60,000 nucleotides of DNA from Bolinopsis microptera (taxonomy: Eukaryota > Ctenophora > Tentaculata > Lobata > Bolinopsidae). The translations under genes were made by a program, and so were the position numbers. Within the stretch, counting starts at the first letter, position 1. Every line of letters begins with the position of its first letter. This document shows positions 45,218 through 57,800 of the stretch, piece after piece. Under the pieces are notes generated by a model that saw only the letters and a program-made list of their open reading frames with translations, was not told the origin of the DNA and ran no database searches. The DNA lies in contig NC_087078.1 of the NCBI RefSeq assembly GCF_026151205.1, positions 13,687,118 to 13,747,117 on the forward strand, given 5' to 3'.

Positions 45218-47340
45218 CTATTCCATTTCCTCAGAGTTGTTTGATTCTCCTGAATCGTCCTGTCTTTCGGGTGCATTAGTGCAACTTAATCCATGACATT
45301 GGCCACATGCAGCAGGTAGACATTTAAAGCCATACTTCCGGCAGGAACACCTTAAGTACTTACAAGGGTTCTCAACCTCCACCGAGCAATTGCAGCAAAT
45401 GAGGTTGAGCATCCCTGCCGGGGAAATCGCAGCTTTAGTCGGGATTGGCCGGTAGTATCCTTCAGAAGGATAGACTTGCAGTGTCGAGTGTCACCCAGTT
45501 ATGGTACTGAAGATATGATCTTAATATATGCTCAGTTGCAGAGGATGTAGACGGTGGTAGCCTTGATGGGTTGAGTTTTTTCTTTGCTATCATTCTACTG
45601 TAGCTGAGAAATCTGAGAGTTTCAAGTGCCTTGGTTTTATCTCCATAGATATGTTGAAACAAGGAGAGGCCAGCTTCAATTACTTCATTTGTTGAAAGAG
45701 AGTAATGATGCTAAATGACCCTCCTCATGAAAAGAAACTGCCTTTTTCAATATCTTCACCTTACCAAAGCCATGTATACTGCTGACCGTGTCACATCCTG
45801 AGAAACTGTGAACAAACAGTAATATATGCGTTTTATGTTGGCATCAAGAGCATTAACTATTTTACTGATCGAGTGTGAGCCGTTTCTGGTCGTCATCACA
45901 ATTTCATTGTGATTCTCAGTAAAATGGTGAATAAGGAGGCAAAGTATATCAGTATCCTCTGCTTTTACCTCAACATCTTCGTAGAAGGACAAGTTTAAAG
46001 CTTTACTAGCTACCATGGTATCAGCATCATCAGTAGCTACATGTACTTCAATTCCATGTTCTGTAAAAACGTTCGACAGAAGCTTTATAAGCTCATGCTT
46101 GTTCTTTGAGTTGCTGAACAATTTTTTCATCGGAACTGTGCACACAGTAGTACTTTTAATAGCTATATCAGAGCAGTATGCCTTGATTCTTCGCTGATGC
46201 TCATGATCTTTAGTTGATCGGGCATAGCCATCAAACACAACAATCATTTTCCGCTGTTCGGATTTCGGAACTAGCTTAAGGTATTCATTAGCTATGTCGC
46301 CGTATGTTTCAAAGCCTGTGAACGAGGTAACTTGATAGAGTAGCCATCCACCATCAATTATTAATGGGGAGGATGGGTTGCTAAATGTCACAGTACAATC
46401 AACAATATTCTTGAGGTATTGCCCAAGGGCTGCCTTGTTTGCCTTTCTCATCATCTGCTCATTGTTAAAAAGACTCATCGGCATTGCTGTGAGCTCATGT
46501 TGCAAGATTTCCTCCAGTGCAGACTCTCGTTCAGATGCGAAGACAAGCCGATTAAAAATTGTCAATGAGTCTATAACAATGTCTTTTTCGTTCACCCTCA
46601 CTGTCCTCTTTAGAAGGGTCAAGTTTCCGACTTTGCCTTTAACTCGAAACTTATCGATAAAGCTTTTACCATCCAGCTCTTTCTGGAGGGCAGTACCAAC
46701 TGAAATGCAATCTTCTGGGTTGACATTATCCTTCTCTTTCTGTGATATGAGACCCGTTGAGTACGATAGCATTTTAGTCTTGTCTTCAGATTCGTCGAAA
46801 TCAGCTGTATCTTTAAACCAACACAACAGCTTGGTAAACACTGCAATATTTTTCTGTACAGAAGATTTGCTAAGATCTAAGTGATTAGCACTAGAGGCTT
46901 TTGTTGTTGTTCTTTTATTGGATAAGTCTGCAATAGCTTCATCGACACTCTCGTTTATCAACGCCATTTGATTGAGGGTTGCAGTCCATAACTTATGGGC
47001 AGATTCATGAGTTCGCATTCTCCCTCCAGACAAACCCCCTGATGACTTTGCAGCCTTCATTAGTCGCTGTTCGATCGACAGGTCTGTCCACACACCAGAC
47101 CACTCGTGTTCATTATATCGAACTGTGTGCAGACCTACGACCTTGAACGTTTTGACTAGTGCCCCATACTGAATCTCAAGTACGGTAATCTGCTCAAGAT
47201 ACAACCGTAGAGCTTTGGAGTACTGACCTCGACCTGCTGCTACAAAGATAGGCAACATCTTAGCCACAATTGCAAGATGTAGATCGAAGTCATGTAACCG
47301 TTCTGCTCTTATAAAATCTTTTATTAAGCAAATGAAACCG
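45218..47340 (-). pseudogene. FEN/PIN-like nuclease with C-terminal CXC (tesmin/TSO1-like) domain, broken
   Basis: The frame opens upstream of the Met at 47267: FIRAERLHDFDLHLAIVAKM precedes it, so the N-terminus has been cut by the right arm. In the 47267 frame: LIIDGGWLLYQV (about 302-313, like the first Asp of FEN nucleases), VVFDGYARSTKDHEHQRR (343-360), VATDDADTMVA (410-420), VKAEDTDILCLL (434-445); then, after a frameshift near 45810, FSGCDTVSSIHGFGK, which resembles the FEN G(C/S)D..H3TH start. After two more breaks (about 45705 and a 25-bp deletion near 45475) comes the CXC domain ICCNCSVEVENPCKYLRCSC, RKYGFKCLPAACGQCHG, SCTNAP. The nuclease assignment is inference from acidic motif order; CXC is clear. 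Proteins of this architecture occur as uncharacterised multicopy families in invertebrates (established only in general terms). Confidence 0.6.
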
Positions 47341-47378
47341 TGATAAGTTGTCCAAAGAGCAGCTGTGCGGCTGTGTTA

Positions 47379-48473
47379 TTTCTTTTCATGAGGAGGGTCA
47401 TTTAGCATCATTACTCTCTGTGAGAGTTTCAACAAATGAAGTAATTGAAGCTGGCCTCTCCTTGTTTCAACATATCTATGGAGATAAAACCAAGGCACTT
47501 GAAACTCTCAGATTTCTCAGCTACAGTAGAATGATAGCAAAGAAAAAACTCAACCCATCAAGGCTACCACCGTCTACATCCTCTGCAACTGAGCATATAT
47601 TAAGATCATATCTTCAGTACCATAACTGGGTGACACTCGACACTGCAAGTCTAAATCCACTACATTATGGATGGGAGATGAGTTCTGAGGGATACTACCG
47701 GCCAATCCCGACTAAAGCTGCGATTTCCCCGGCAGGGATGCGCAACCTCATTTGCTGCAATTGCTCGGTGGAGGTTGAGAACCCTTGTAAGTACTTAAGG
47801 TGTTCCTGCCGGAAGTATGGCTTTAAATGTCTACCTGCTGCATGTAGCCAATGTCATGGATTAAGTTGCACTAATGCACCCGAAAGACAGGACGATTCAG
47901 GAGAATCAAACAACTCTGAGGAAATGGAATAGCCAGAAGTGACCTAATAGTTGCCAATCGAAGACACCATGCTAATAATTCAGGACCTTTTTTTACAGAA
48001 TTTGATGTGATATGTATATTATTTACTATACTAATATAAGGATCAATTGACAATTGAAAGTAAATTTTAGAATTTGAATACTGATAACTAGACAATGTTT
48101 TAATTGTACAACAATTTTGCTAAATTTCCAAATTTAAGTAAAATTTCAAAATTTTAGTAAATTTTTGAGAGGTAAGCCTATAAAAATGAAATTATCTCAA
48201 TAAGTAAAGATCTGACGACCCTAAAACACTGATTCGCCCCACATAATGTCACTATTGCGGTCATTTTGCACCCCCTATGGTGCTCCTGGGGGTCTTTATT
48301 ACGATAGTTACGAGTTTTTCAAGTGCGGTCCTCAGGCTGACATACGCGCCTGAAGAAAATTGGCTGTAACTTTTTTTGCTCAACAGATCCAGATTGAAAA
48401 ATCTTTGGGGTGGTTCCTGACACTATGGACAACACATTCCTGTAAAAATCAGCTTGTCGCAAATTTTTTCCCA
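47379..48473 (+). repeat. right inverted arm carrying an intact C-terminal copy
   Basis: Inverted copy of 44677-45738. Its plus-strand frame (about 47385-47932) is open without breaks from SFHEEGHLASLL through YGWEMSSEGYYRPIPTKAA and the CXC domain to the stop, whereas the left arm has an 8-bp and a roughly 25-bp deletion in the same part. It contains TGCGGTCATTTTGCACCCCC, also present in the left arm. Confidence 0.9.
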
Positions 48474-48492
48474 GACATTTTGCATTATTCCC

Positions 48493-49467
48493 TAACTATA
48501 CGGTCTGTTACTACATAAAATATTTCTCAATTTCGAAGTAGGTTTAAAGTTTACTTTAATAGGTAAATTGTTCTGCTTTACATAATTTCTAATCTTATTG
48601 CTAGTACTGTCCGAAATAAAATCTAAATTAAGAACTGTCCTGGAATCATCCTCAACACTCTGACGTCTGTTAGAATTACTACTGTTACAATAACGTCTTG
48701 GGTTCTGGTAACCGTTTTTCTGTAATAGATCATCAAGGAGTCTGAGAGAGTGCTCCTTTTCCGCTGGGCCAGATGAGATACGGCAAGCCTCGCTATATAG
48801 GTTCTTCACTGTATTAATCTTAACAGACTCAGGATGGCAAGAGTTGTTGTGCAGGGTAATATCCTTTTGTTGCGGCTTGCGGTACAATCTGCTGGTTAAT
48901 TCACTGTTTGGCTCGATCCGGACCTCAGTGTTCAGGAAGGGGATAAAATCGTCCTGTTGTTCTGGAAAGTCGACCTCCCACTTCAACTTTTTGTCCGGAT
49001 CTTGGTCTGCAATCTGTTGAACCAGAGCAAGGGCTTCTTCTTTCGTCTCTGCAGTACTGGCAGCATCATCTATGTAGCGTTTGTAGAAGTTCGATAAGTA
49101 TACCGATAGGTAGTGTCGATCGGTGTAGATAGAGTTCTTCTCGAACTTGTACACTCTAATGATGGCACAGAAGGGCCCTGGCCTCAAACCCATGAACAGA
49201 CCATCCTGCTGTAGCCAGAGAGTCCTGTTATACACAAAGAAAGAGTTGGTAAGGATGTGTAGTAGGATCTCATGAATGTCTGTCAGGCTGAGTCCCATCA
49301 GGTCCAAACTGTCTCGGTGCTCTGTAGCTAGCTCAATGACATCGTCTATACAGCCCTGTACGTTTATGTTAGTGTATAAAGCTGAAATATCCGCGGCAAA
49401 GAACTTTCTCCTGGCAAGCTGTTCCTGAGAGATCTGGCGGAGCATCTCTATGTGCTGGATTAATTTT
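48493..49467 (-). CDS. reverse transcriptase of the Penelope-like element (partial)
   Basis: Open from about 49467 to the insertion. Seen: FFAADISALYTNI (catalytic Asp motif), GLFMGLRPGPFCAIIRVYKF (motif B with a slightly changed G.R.GP), YKRYIDDAAST (the YxDD box), LKWEVDFPEQQDDFIPFLNT and LTSRLYRKPQQKDITLHNNS (thumb, family F..K.T....). The end at PYS* is caused by the inserted element. Confidence 0.88.
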
Positions 49468-49469
49468 TA

Positions 49470-50060
49470 CACACACCTTGAAATAGATGTGAATAAACGG
49501 CGAGCAAAATTTCAACCCGATACCGCAAGAAATTATTTACTTATGGCGTCTCAACCACAAAATAATTTTTTCCGAAAATTGCACTCTCAACCAGGAAATG
49601 CTCGATTACAAAAATGGGAATTCTCAAAATATTTTGTTGGTGTGGAAACGGTGCGCTAGAAGGTCACTGAACTGCCTATGAGGTCATTTGGTCTGGACGG
49701 CACAAACCACTGTTTTGGTGTATGCCCCCTTAATATGTGTACCTACAATTGTCAATTAGTAGATTTATATTCTTCGTTAAGAATTACAAGATAAGCCAGT
49801 TGTTAGTCCCCTGAACTCATACACGAATTTACATCCAGTTTGGACAAAAATTGCCGTGTTATGAGCCAAAAACTATATGCCCATATTTGGAAACACAAAC
49901 AAAATGTGATAGCTTCTGACCCCTAAAATAATTAAATTTCAATATTTTTGTGTGTCACAACTAAAAAGTGATCACTAACTAGCCGGTTACTCACAACCAT
50001 GTCACAAGTGTGCTCAGTGACTGGTCACTAGCCAGATAATGACCACTTACTGGCTACACT
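49470..50060. other. no gene seen
   Basis: Spacer upstream of the truncated Penelope-like element. No exon recognised. Confidence 0.35.
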
Positions 50061-50061
50061 A

Positions 50062-50407
50062 CAGTGGGTATAATAGTAAATTAGGAGTAAATAGTAAAGG
50101 GGGTAAATAGTAAAGGGGTAAATAGTAAAGGGGGTAAATAGTAAAAGGGATAAATAGTAAAGGGGGTAAATAGTAAAGGGGGTAAATAGTAAAGGGGGCA
50201 AATAGTAAAGGGGTAAATAGTAAAGGGGGTAAATAGTAAAGGGGGTAAATAGTAAAGGGGGTAAATAGTAAAGGGGGTAAATAGTAAAAGGGGAAATAGT
50301 AAAGGGGGTAAATAGTAAAGGGGTAAATAGTAAAGGGGGTAAATAGTAAAGGGGGTAAATAGTATAGTGAATATAAGAGGCACGGTCATGCTTGCCAGCA
50401 CTGTGAT
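50062..50407. repeat. 17-bp GGGGGTAAATAGTAAA minisatellite with hAT-like end
   Basis: About 19 copies of (A)GGGGGTAAATAGTAA(A). The right flank GGTCATGCTTGCCAGCACTG equals the right end of the element at 43761-44124, so this is a second, expanded copy whose left end is lost. Confidence 0.9.
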
Positions 50408-50409
50408 TT

Positions 50410-51815
50410 AGCACAAGCGCAAAACTGAAAAAACTCGCACGATAATCTCATTCCTATGAACAGCTCTCAGCAGACATGACCTAAAATGTTTTATTCCTCG
50501 GCTGTGGTCGACTACAAACAACTTCTTAATGTTGCGTTAGCCAAAACGAAGAAGAAAAAAATTCAGTTATTCCAGATCAATCGGAATCCGTGGTTCAGAT
50601 ATGAGATACAACGTTGCCAAAACCGATCTTAGTTGACTTAAAATAGAAATTAGACGCAAGAGTCGAATTTTGTACAAAAAATATTATCAGTATAATTTCA
50701 TCACAAACCAGGAATCAAAGTTTTGTTGATAACTGATCAAATCATAATACACGTAATCTATATAGTACCCATTAAAAATCTTTTAACTGTTTAATTATAA
50801 TGCCTTGCACTCTTCATATCGCCGTGTAGAATCTGATTTTTGTTTAAAAGTATATCTTATCACACCGCAGCACTTTCCCAGTAGGAAAATGTAGTGGAAA
50901 CTATTAAACTGAAATGCTGATGTGACTGTGCACATTCGATAAAGTATAAAACTATTTAGTATTAAAAGTCGTCTGTCAAACCTAAATTTAATATCTAAGG
51001 GAAAATATAGGAGGTATGGTAAACGGATAATAAACAAAGCAAAAAGTATCCGCACTCGAACATAAGTCATAGCTACTCTATACTTAAGAAACAAGAGCCC
51101 TCTCGTAAGAGCACAAGTTGAGAGATAATTGAATGAGTGGCGATTTTTGCTCAAATTTATGAAACCGTAAATTGAAGTCTGAAAGTATCGCAATCGAGGC
51201 CAGAACAAGGTACATACTAATTATTAAAAAACCTGGTTAAATCTAAAATGAAAACTCGAAGATAAATACAACTTCCCCTTTCCATGTAGAAACTGCCCTT
51301 TGTTAAACATATAACATCCCAAGAAAAAACATTATCAAATTGAAAATAAAAATAAAAAATCACAAAATCTCTCATCTTGACAGGTTTATTGCTCATTCAT
51401 GCGATAATATCTGATTTGTACTGTCACACTAGACGCGAGGATCACATTTGTTAACATACCTTATCAGAAGTCTTAAAGACGAACATTCAACATACTTTGA
51501 CTGCTGATCTGAGTTGCTCTAATATTCTGGAAATTTCAATCTGATAAAAATCAAATTAAGTCTTTTGGTTTGATATCACAAGATTATACATGTTATAAGA
51601 CGCACACAGATATTAGCGGTCGGGTTACTCGGATCACATGGAGATCATGACTGATGACTTACAAGGCTGATATTATTTTTAGTCAGGCAGGGTGTGTCCG
51701 CTTATCATTCATCTGTAAACTGTAAAAGGAGACTGTTCAAGGTAAACTTCTGGAACATTCTTGTATTGAGGCTGTGTTTGGTGTATGAAAATGTCACACT
51801 TGGTGACTAATATCA
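50410..51815. other. 3' flank of the ABCG gene, no other gene seen
   Basis: AT-rich. The minus-strand open frame at 50795-51208 has no domain or splice support. Confidence 0.35.
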
Positions 51816-54800
51816 TCAAACTTGGAGATTGTTGTTGTCTGTGTTGTTCATTGGACTGACGTTAAAATCTGACACAGCCTCCAGGCATCTGGGTTTGCAG
51901 TCACTCTCCTTCTGAAACAGTTGTATTTTTAGTTGGAAGTAAAAGTTAGAAGATCTACTAATTAATCGCTGAGTGAAACAAATGTTCGCGTACTATGAGA
52001 AACCGAAGCGCACTAGACACCAACTTTATAAGATACATTCACTTTAGTTCCAAGTTGGTAAAGAGAAATTCAATATTTCACATGCAAAAGATCATAGTTA
52101 TTTTATTAACAGGTAGAATTCGAGTCCTGGTGCAATTTATCCAGCAATTTATTGATTCAAGCACAAGAAATTTGTTAAATGAAAATTGATCCCAATTTAA
52201 CACTTGACATCAAGGTTAGTGTTATTATAATTTTGAAGAATATAATTATCTAATTATTTAATGGATTACAATAATTATACAAATAAAAGTTACCACAACT
52301 TTGTCCGTCATATATTGTGATTTGTGGACAATTATAAGAATCAGATTCAAAGTTTTCCGTGAGCCTTGTACAGATAGATTTACATGATTCATAACATACT
52401 TAGAACAAGATGTAGTTTAAGATAATATTCTGTTATTTGATACAAATATGGAATTTAATGATATCATGACATGGTAACGTCCTAAATCGTGCCAAAGTTT
52501 TGCGGAGTGAAAAAGTAAATTTTTTATTCGTTTCACAATTCACAGTCGAAAGCCAAGTTAGCTTCCAACCAAAAATATGAAACTACCACTGAATACTTCG
52601 CAAACATTCAGAACTTGGTCGGATATACTCCGTAAACATTCAAAATTTGGTCGGATATACTCCGCAAACATTCGGAACTTTGGTTAAATTTAGCAGGTTA
52701 CAGGTGGCAGAACAAAGATCACATAACAAAGATGACATGACAAAGCCGCATCACTGACAGGGCCCCAATATACCTTCTCTCTAAAGATAGAACTCTCCTT
52801 CAGGTTCCCCCTAATGGATTAGTTAATAGCTATAGTACTGTTTTGATTACTGCATTATTCATTAAATATATAGATGATAACATGAAAAATATAAATAATA
52901 ACATGAAATGTCGTATTTTTGCAAAAATAAAGCTATATATTAAGTATCATAAGGTACTTCAGGCGATTTAAATCGTGTCATTCCGATCGCTAGAGATTTC
53001 AGGGCTAGTATCATATTATTGGACTGATCAACAGAAATGAGGGATTAGAAAACCAACCACCATAATATTTGATATTATCAGTCATATATTAGGACGCAGT
53101 GAAAATATTTTATCAGGGTTGATAGAACTAATATAACGTTTAATTAAAATATAGCGTTATCAAAAGTTTCAGTCGTTTTCCAGATAGAGAATATAATAAT
53201 TGTATAGAGAGTTGAATCTTACCACTGTTAAAGGTTTATATGGTTTACATGTGATGCAGCTCCGCAAGCAATTTAATATACCCTCTTTAGCTCCCAGGGG
53301 TGCTGGTGGTTCTGGTAAGGATGCTGAAACACAAGGATATGTTTTATTAGGGGACAATTTCAACACGATGAAGTGTTCAATCTAGCTTAAGTTAACGATT
53401 TGGGAAGTATTTCACCACAAAGAATCCCTGTCTTGGTAGTAAATGAAAGAAATTAGTGGAAGCACCTCCTAGACTTGTATCTAATAAAAACTGGAGATTA
53501 AAATAAACATTAATAGTTAATAACTTACAAGCTAGAGGGGGTTGGGTAACACAGATAGTAGCTGATTTGTTGAAATGTTGACGGGGCAGCTCTGAGTCGA
53601 ACCACCGTCCTCTGGCTGCTATAGATACGAACGCTGCAGCGTGTAAAAACGCCAGGTGAGCAAATAGGTACGCGAAATTACTCTTTTTGAATTCTTCGCC
53701 CTCAAATCCGTACATATAAAGTAACTGAAATAGGAAATTAAAATTATTCAGTATTCATATAATGTTATAATTATGTTGGGCACTACTTTTTTGTTGTTGA
53801 GATACAGACATCTAAAGTATTTCCTTTAGGAAGTGTCAGGATCACACTGACAATTTCTAAAGTTTCGATTGAAAATAAATTGTTAGAAATTATTTCCTTG
53901 TGTTCGACTTACGCTAGGAGGGTATTTAGAGCAGTTTACAGGAGGGACCGGGCAGGACAGCGGGTCCAAAGAGTTGTATATGTTCACTACAAAACCTGAG
54001 GATATTGGTTTGTACAACATTGATATCCCAAATTCAGTGTTCAATACGATGTATGTTATGTTAGTATCGATTTTACGAAGAGCAATGATTCATATGAAAT
54101 ATATAAACATTACTCGCCGCGATTTAAAAAGATCAAAACTATGGCTCCAGTACCAAAATAAAGAAAACGCCAGCTTTTAACGAACAGCACAAACTAACAA
54201 AATAAAATAAAAACCAGGAAAATTAACCTACTTTTAAATAGCATGTGGAAGGGGGAAAGTATAGCGGCCCACTTTACCATTGTTGGCATGTATTTAACTC
54301 GGAATATATATCCCATTATAATAGTGTTAACTGTTATATAAACACCCGCTACAGTCTGCTGAATCTGAAATATTTAACAATTAAATAATAATTAGATAAT
54401 GTGTTGGATAATCATTAGTTAATTTTTAGAAATGAATAGATTTTTAAAAATATGTTAATTATTTAATTATCTATTATGAAATTCGGTGACATCCTCATCT
54501 TGAACTTGATTGAATTATTAGTTAGAACTTAATTTATCCAATTAGCACAAACCTCAAACTTCTGGCTAACAGCCATAATAACAACTCCGAATACGTGGCC
54601 CATACAAGCCGTCACCACACACAGGGCTATGTGTACAAAGTATACCAGATTAGCCGGGTTACCTGAGGATTATTGGTTAATTAATAATTAACTTATTAGT
54701 TAATAGTTTAATTAATCTAATAGAATTTTTCAAATGTCGGTTTTAGTATTCATCATGATTTTTACTTGTTGCGTCAGCAACTTGAGCGTCAACACTCAAA

Positions 54801-57800
54801 TCTATTATGTAGTTATGTAAATATAGTTGCCACCCTCCCAACAATCCCCCCCCCCCCCCCCCCCCCCATGTTATTAGTTATTACAATCCAGACAGGGACC
54901 GCTATGAATAAACTAGCAAAAAAACAACCTCTTGGCTCTTACCAGCCATGAAGTACGTAATACTGGCGAAGGGAACCGACATGATGATCTCAACCGGTAA
55001 CTCCGCAAGCATTTTAGCGAGGTAGAAAGAGAAGGAGGAGTACCAACGGTTAAACCGCTCCCGCTGGTAAATACACATGTAACGCGAAGCTGAAACACAA
55101 GGATTTTATCGGGGCGGAAATTAAAGTCAAGAATATATTTTATCAGTGAAAAATTGAGGGATTTTTGATCACTTTAAGGTTTAAAGGTAATAAACATATT
55201 GTGATACATACGACAAATTTAGATAATCGAAATAATGAATCTGTTGATTGGTTATTATAACTGATTAAATCTTACTTCTCCGAGCAGAAGCCACCATAGA
55301 CCCGAGGAAGAGGAATATGATAGAGAAGAAGATGTACCCAGCGTTCTCCCTTGCTGTAAAACCAGTCAGTCCTACTTCAAAACATATCCCTCCCATCAAA
55401 ACCCCCAAAAACGTGTAATAAATTAACCTGCAATGTTGAAGTTATAACCTCGTGCTCTTCAAAACATGTGTTAAAATCACAGCTGGAAAAAGAGAAAGAG
55501 ATGATAGGTAAAATGTAAGCGAGCATACTGAATAGTCAACAGATAAGGAATAATAAAGGAATAATAAAGGAAGCTTCAATTGGGGATAAGGTACCATTAG
55601 TACTACTGACCTAAAAGCGACTGCCCGGACTTGCCGAGCGAGGGCTATGCTGTATCTGCTACACATACTGAACCCTTGCATCGTGTGTCGTAAACAACTC
55701 TGAAAACGATTATCACATGTCATTGGAAAGATTCTAAATTCTAAAACAATAAATATTAAGTTAATAATATAAGTTTCCAGAACACCCTTTAAGAATTCTG
55801 AGAGAGTTACCATGGAAACGGTGGTAACTGGTAAATATAAAGAGAAGCCTCCCCCTCCCCCTACTATTACTCACCACAGGCTCTATCTCGTAAGGAACGT
55901 GGTTCTCAGGCCCTGTGATTGGTCTCCTGCATCTGGTCTCATTGGTCTCAACTTGTTGCTGTGTGTCGTTCATGGCACAGTGCGACAATACTGGTGTGGA
56001 CATGTGTTATTGTAAAGGAAAATCAGGGGCATCTCAAAATACCAAGGAGGGGTTTACAATTGAACTGGGGAGAGTATAATTACATTTTCTCTAAAATCAG
56101 ATTTGTACTCGTTGATAGAATGTAATTGAGCGCCGCAGTAGTATAAAAAGAGAATGATAAGATCCAGTAAGGAATAGATGAGAGTATAAAACATGCACAT
56201 TTACCCAATACCCAGAAAAAGTTCACTAAAGGGAATGTCTAGTTTGAAGAGAGCATTTGGAAAGACATGCAATGTGCACGATGCACAATGAAACATTAAT
56301 TATGCACAATGCTACGTAGAAAATGCAATATGCACAATGGAATATGCACAATGCAATATGCAATATGGATTATGCAATATACATTATGCATTATGCATTG
56401 TGCACAATGCAATATGCACGATGAAAAATGCTTGAGTACATTAAATTGGATAATCTTTAATAGTAGTATCTTCTTTTCTTCACTGTATAGTAGCACAGGT
56501 TTAGCATCTAAGAAACACCACTATTGAGAATTTTCAAGGTGTCTCCAAATTCCCAGTTCTTACCAAACATAATATGACATTTTGTAGAAGTTTATATGAG
56601 GAATTCAAAAGTATTGTTAAGAGAAATCCATGCTATGAGGCAATGTTTTGCAGTTTGTAAAAAACAACACGTTCATGAATGTACATCCAATAAGGTAAAA
56701 TATCAAGTCGAGATGTACTGATATGATATATGATTTCTATGCTGACTACTATATCACTGGTATTATACAATGCAAGATCACAGTAGTGTGGTGTACTACA
56801 AGACGGCAGATGCAGAAGAGGAAGATAACAAAACGTTGTTACTGGCAACTACTAACCATGGCAACTAATAGGTGGTAACCATGGCAACTTAAAGGTGATA
56901 ACCATGGCAACTAATAGGTGGTAACCATGGCAACTAATAGGTGGTAACCATGGCAACTAATAGGTGGTAACCATGGCAACTAATAGGTGGTAACCATGGC
57001 AACTAATAGGTGGTAACCATGGCAACTAATAGGTGGTAACCATGGCAACTAATAGGTGGTAACCATGGCAACTAATAGTTGGTAACCATGGCAACTAATA
57101 GGTGATAACCATGGCAACTAATAGTTGGTAACCATGGCAACTAATAGGTGGTAACCATGACAACTAATAGTTGGTAACCATGGCAACTAATAGGTGGTAA
57201 CCATGGCAACTAATAGTTGGTAACCATGGCAACTAATAGGTGGTAACCATGGCAACTAATAGGTGGTAACCATGGCAACTAGTAGGTGGTAACCATGGGG
57301 AGGTTGAGGTATCAAAACGAAACCGAGTTAAGTACTTCAATGTATTTGTTGCTTTTTAAGAAGTATAAAAGACATTGCGAGATTATTGCACTCCTGTTTG
57401 ATGCGCTTTCTAAAGAATTTACACCATCCCCATGGTTACAATCATCTGAAAGCTTGCAGATCTCACAGATCACTTAGAAGCTGATCATGGTTGCCAGTAT
57501 CAACGCAGTATTATCTTAACAACATCAACAAAGAAGATTCACAGATCCAGTTACCTGTTGGTCGAAAAATATCTAACGCGATACAAACGGGGCCTGGAAA
57601 ACCTGGGGGTTTTCAGGAAACTCTCTTATTTCACAAAATAATATATATTTCTATTGTAACGGCAGAAATAATTTGTTGATTTATTGATTTATATCATCCA
57701 TATAACGGGTGTATAAACGGTGAATTAATAAAACAATTATTCTGACACAATTTTCAAAGAAAAACGGGTCATATATCCAATGAATTGATTAAACGAGTAT

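Larger units (their letters stand above)
44642..48498. mobile_element. 3857-bp foldback element encoding a FEN/PIN-like plus CXC protein
   Basis: Ends TAGTTAGGGA / TCCCTAACTA, flanked by TAC on both sides (44639-44641, 48499-48501). After 15-25 unlike bases come inverted arms of about 1.06-1.10 kb (44677-45738 and 47379-48473) that are nearly identical by eye. The arms hold the last about 170 codons of the element's gene plus its 3' UTR. The middle (45739-47378) holds the rest of the gene on the minus strand. I know of no named transposon superfamily with this protein and this structure, but could not search. Confidence 0.8.
44180..49467 (-). mobile_element. Penelope-like retroelement, 5'-truncated, split by a 3.86-kb insertion
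   Basis: Reads on the minus strand from about 49467 to 44180: reverse transcriptase, linker with CSINSCKICPL, then a GIY-YIG endonuclease. The insertion 44642-48498 lies between NRPY and DKRV. Taking it out together with one TAC restores the frame. The 5' part of the RT (fingers) is missing beyond about 49467. Confidence 0.88.

Noticed and set aside
46378-46884. Plus-strand frame of 168 codons
   Set aside because: Shadow of the FEN/PIN-like gene on the other strand; no recognisable domain.
50028-50414. Overlapping Tyr/Leu/Pro-rich frames of 106-128 codons
   Set aside because: Translations of the 17-bp array.
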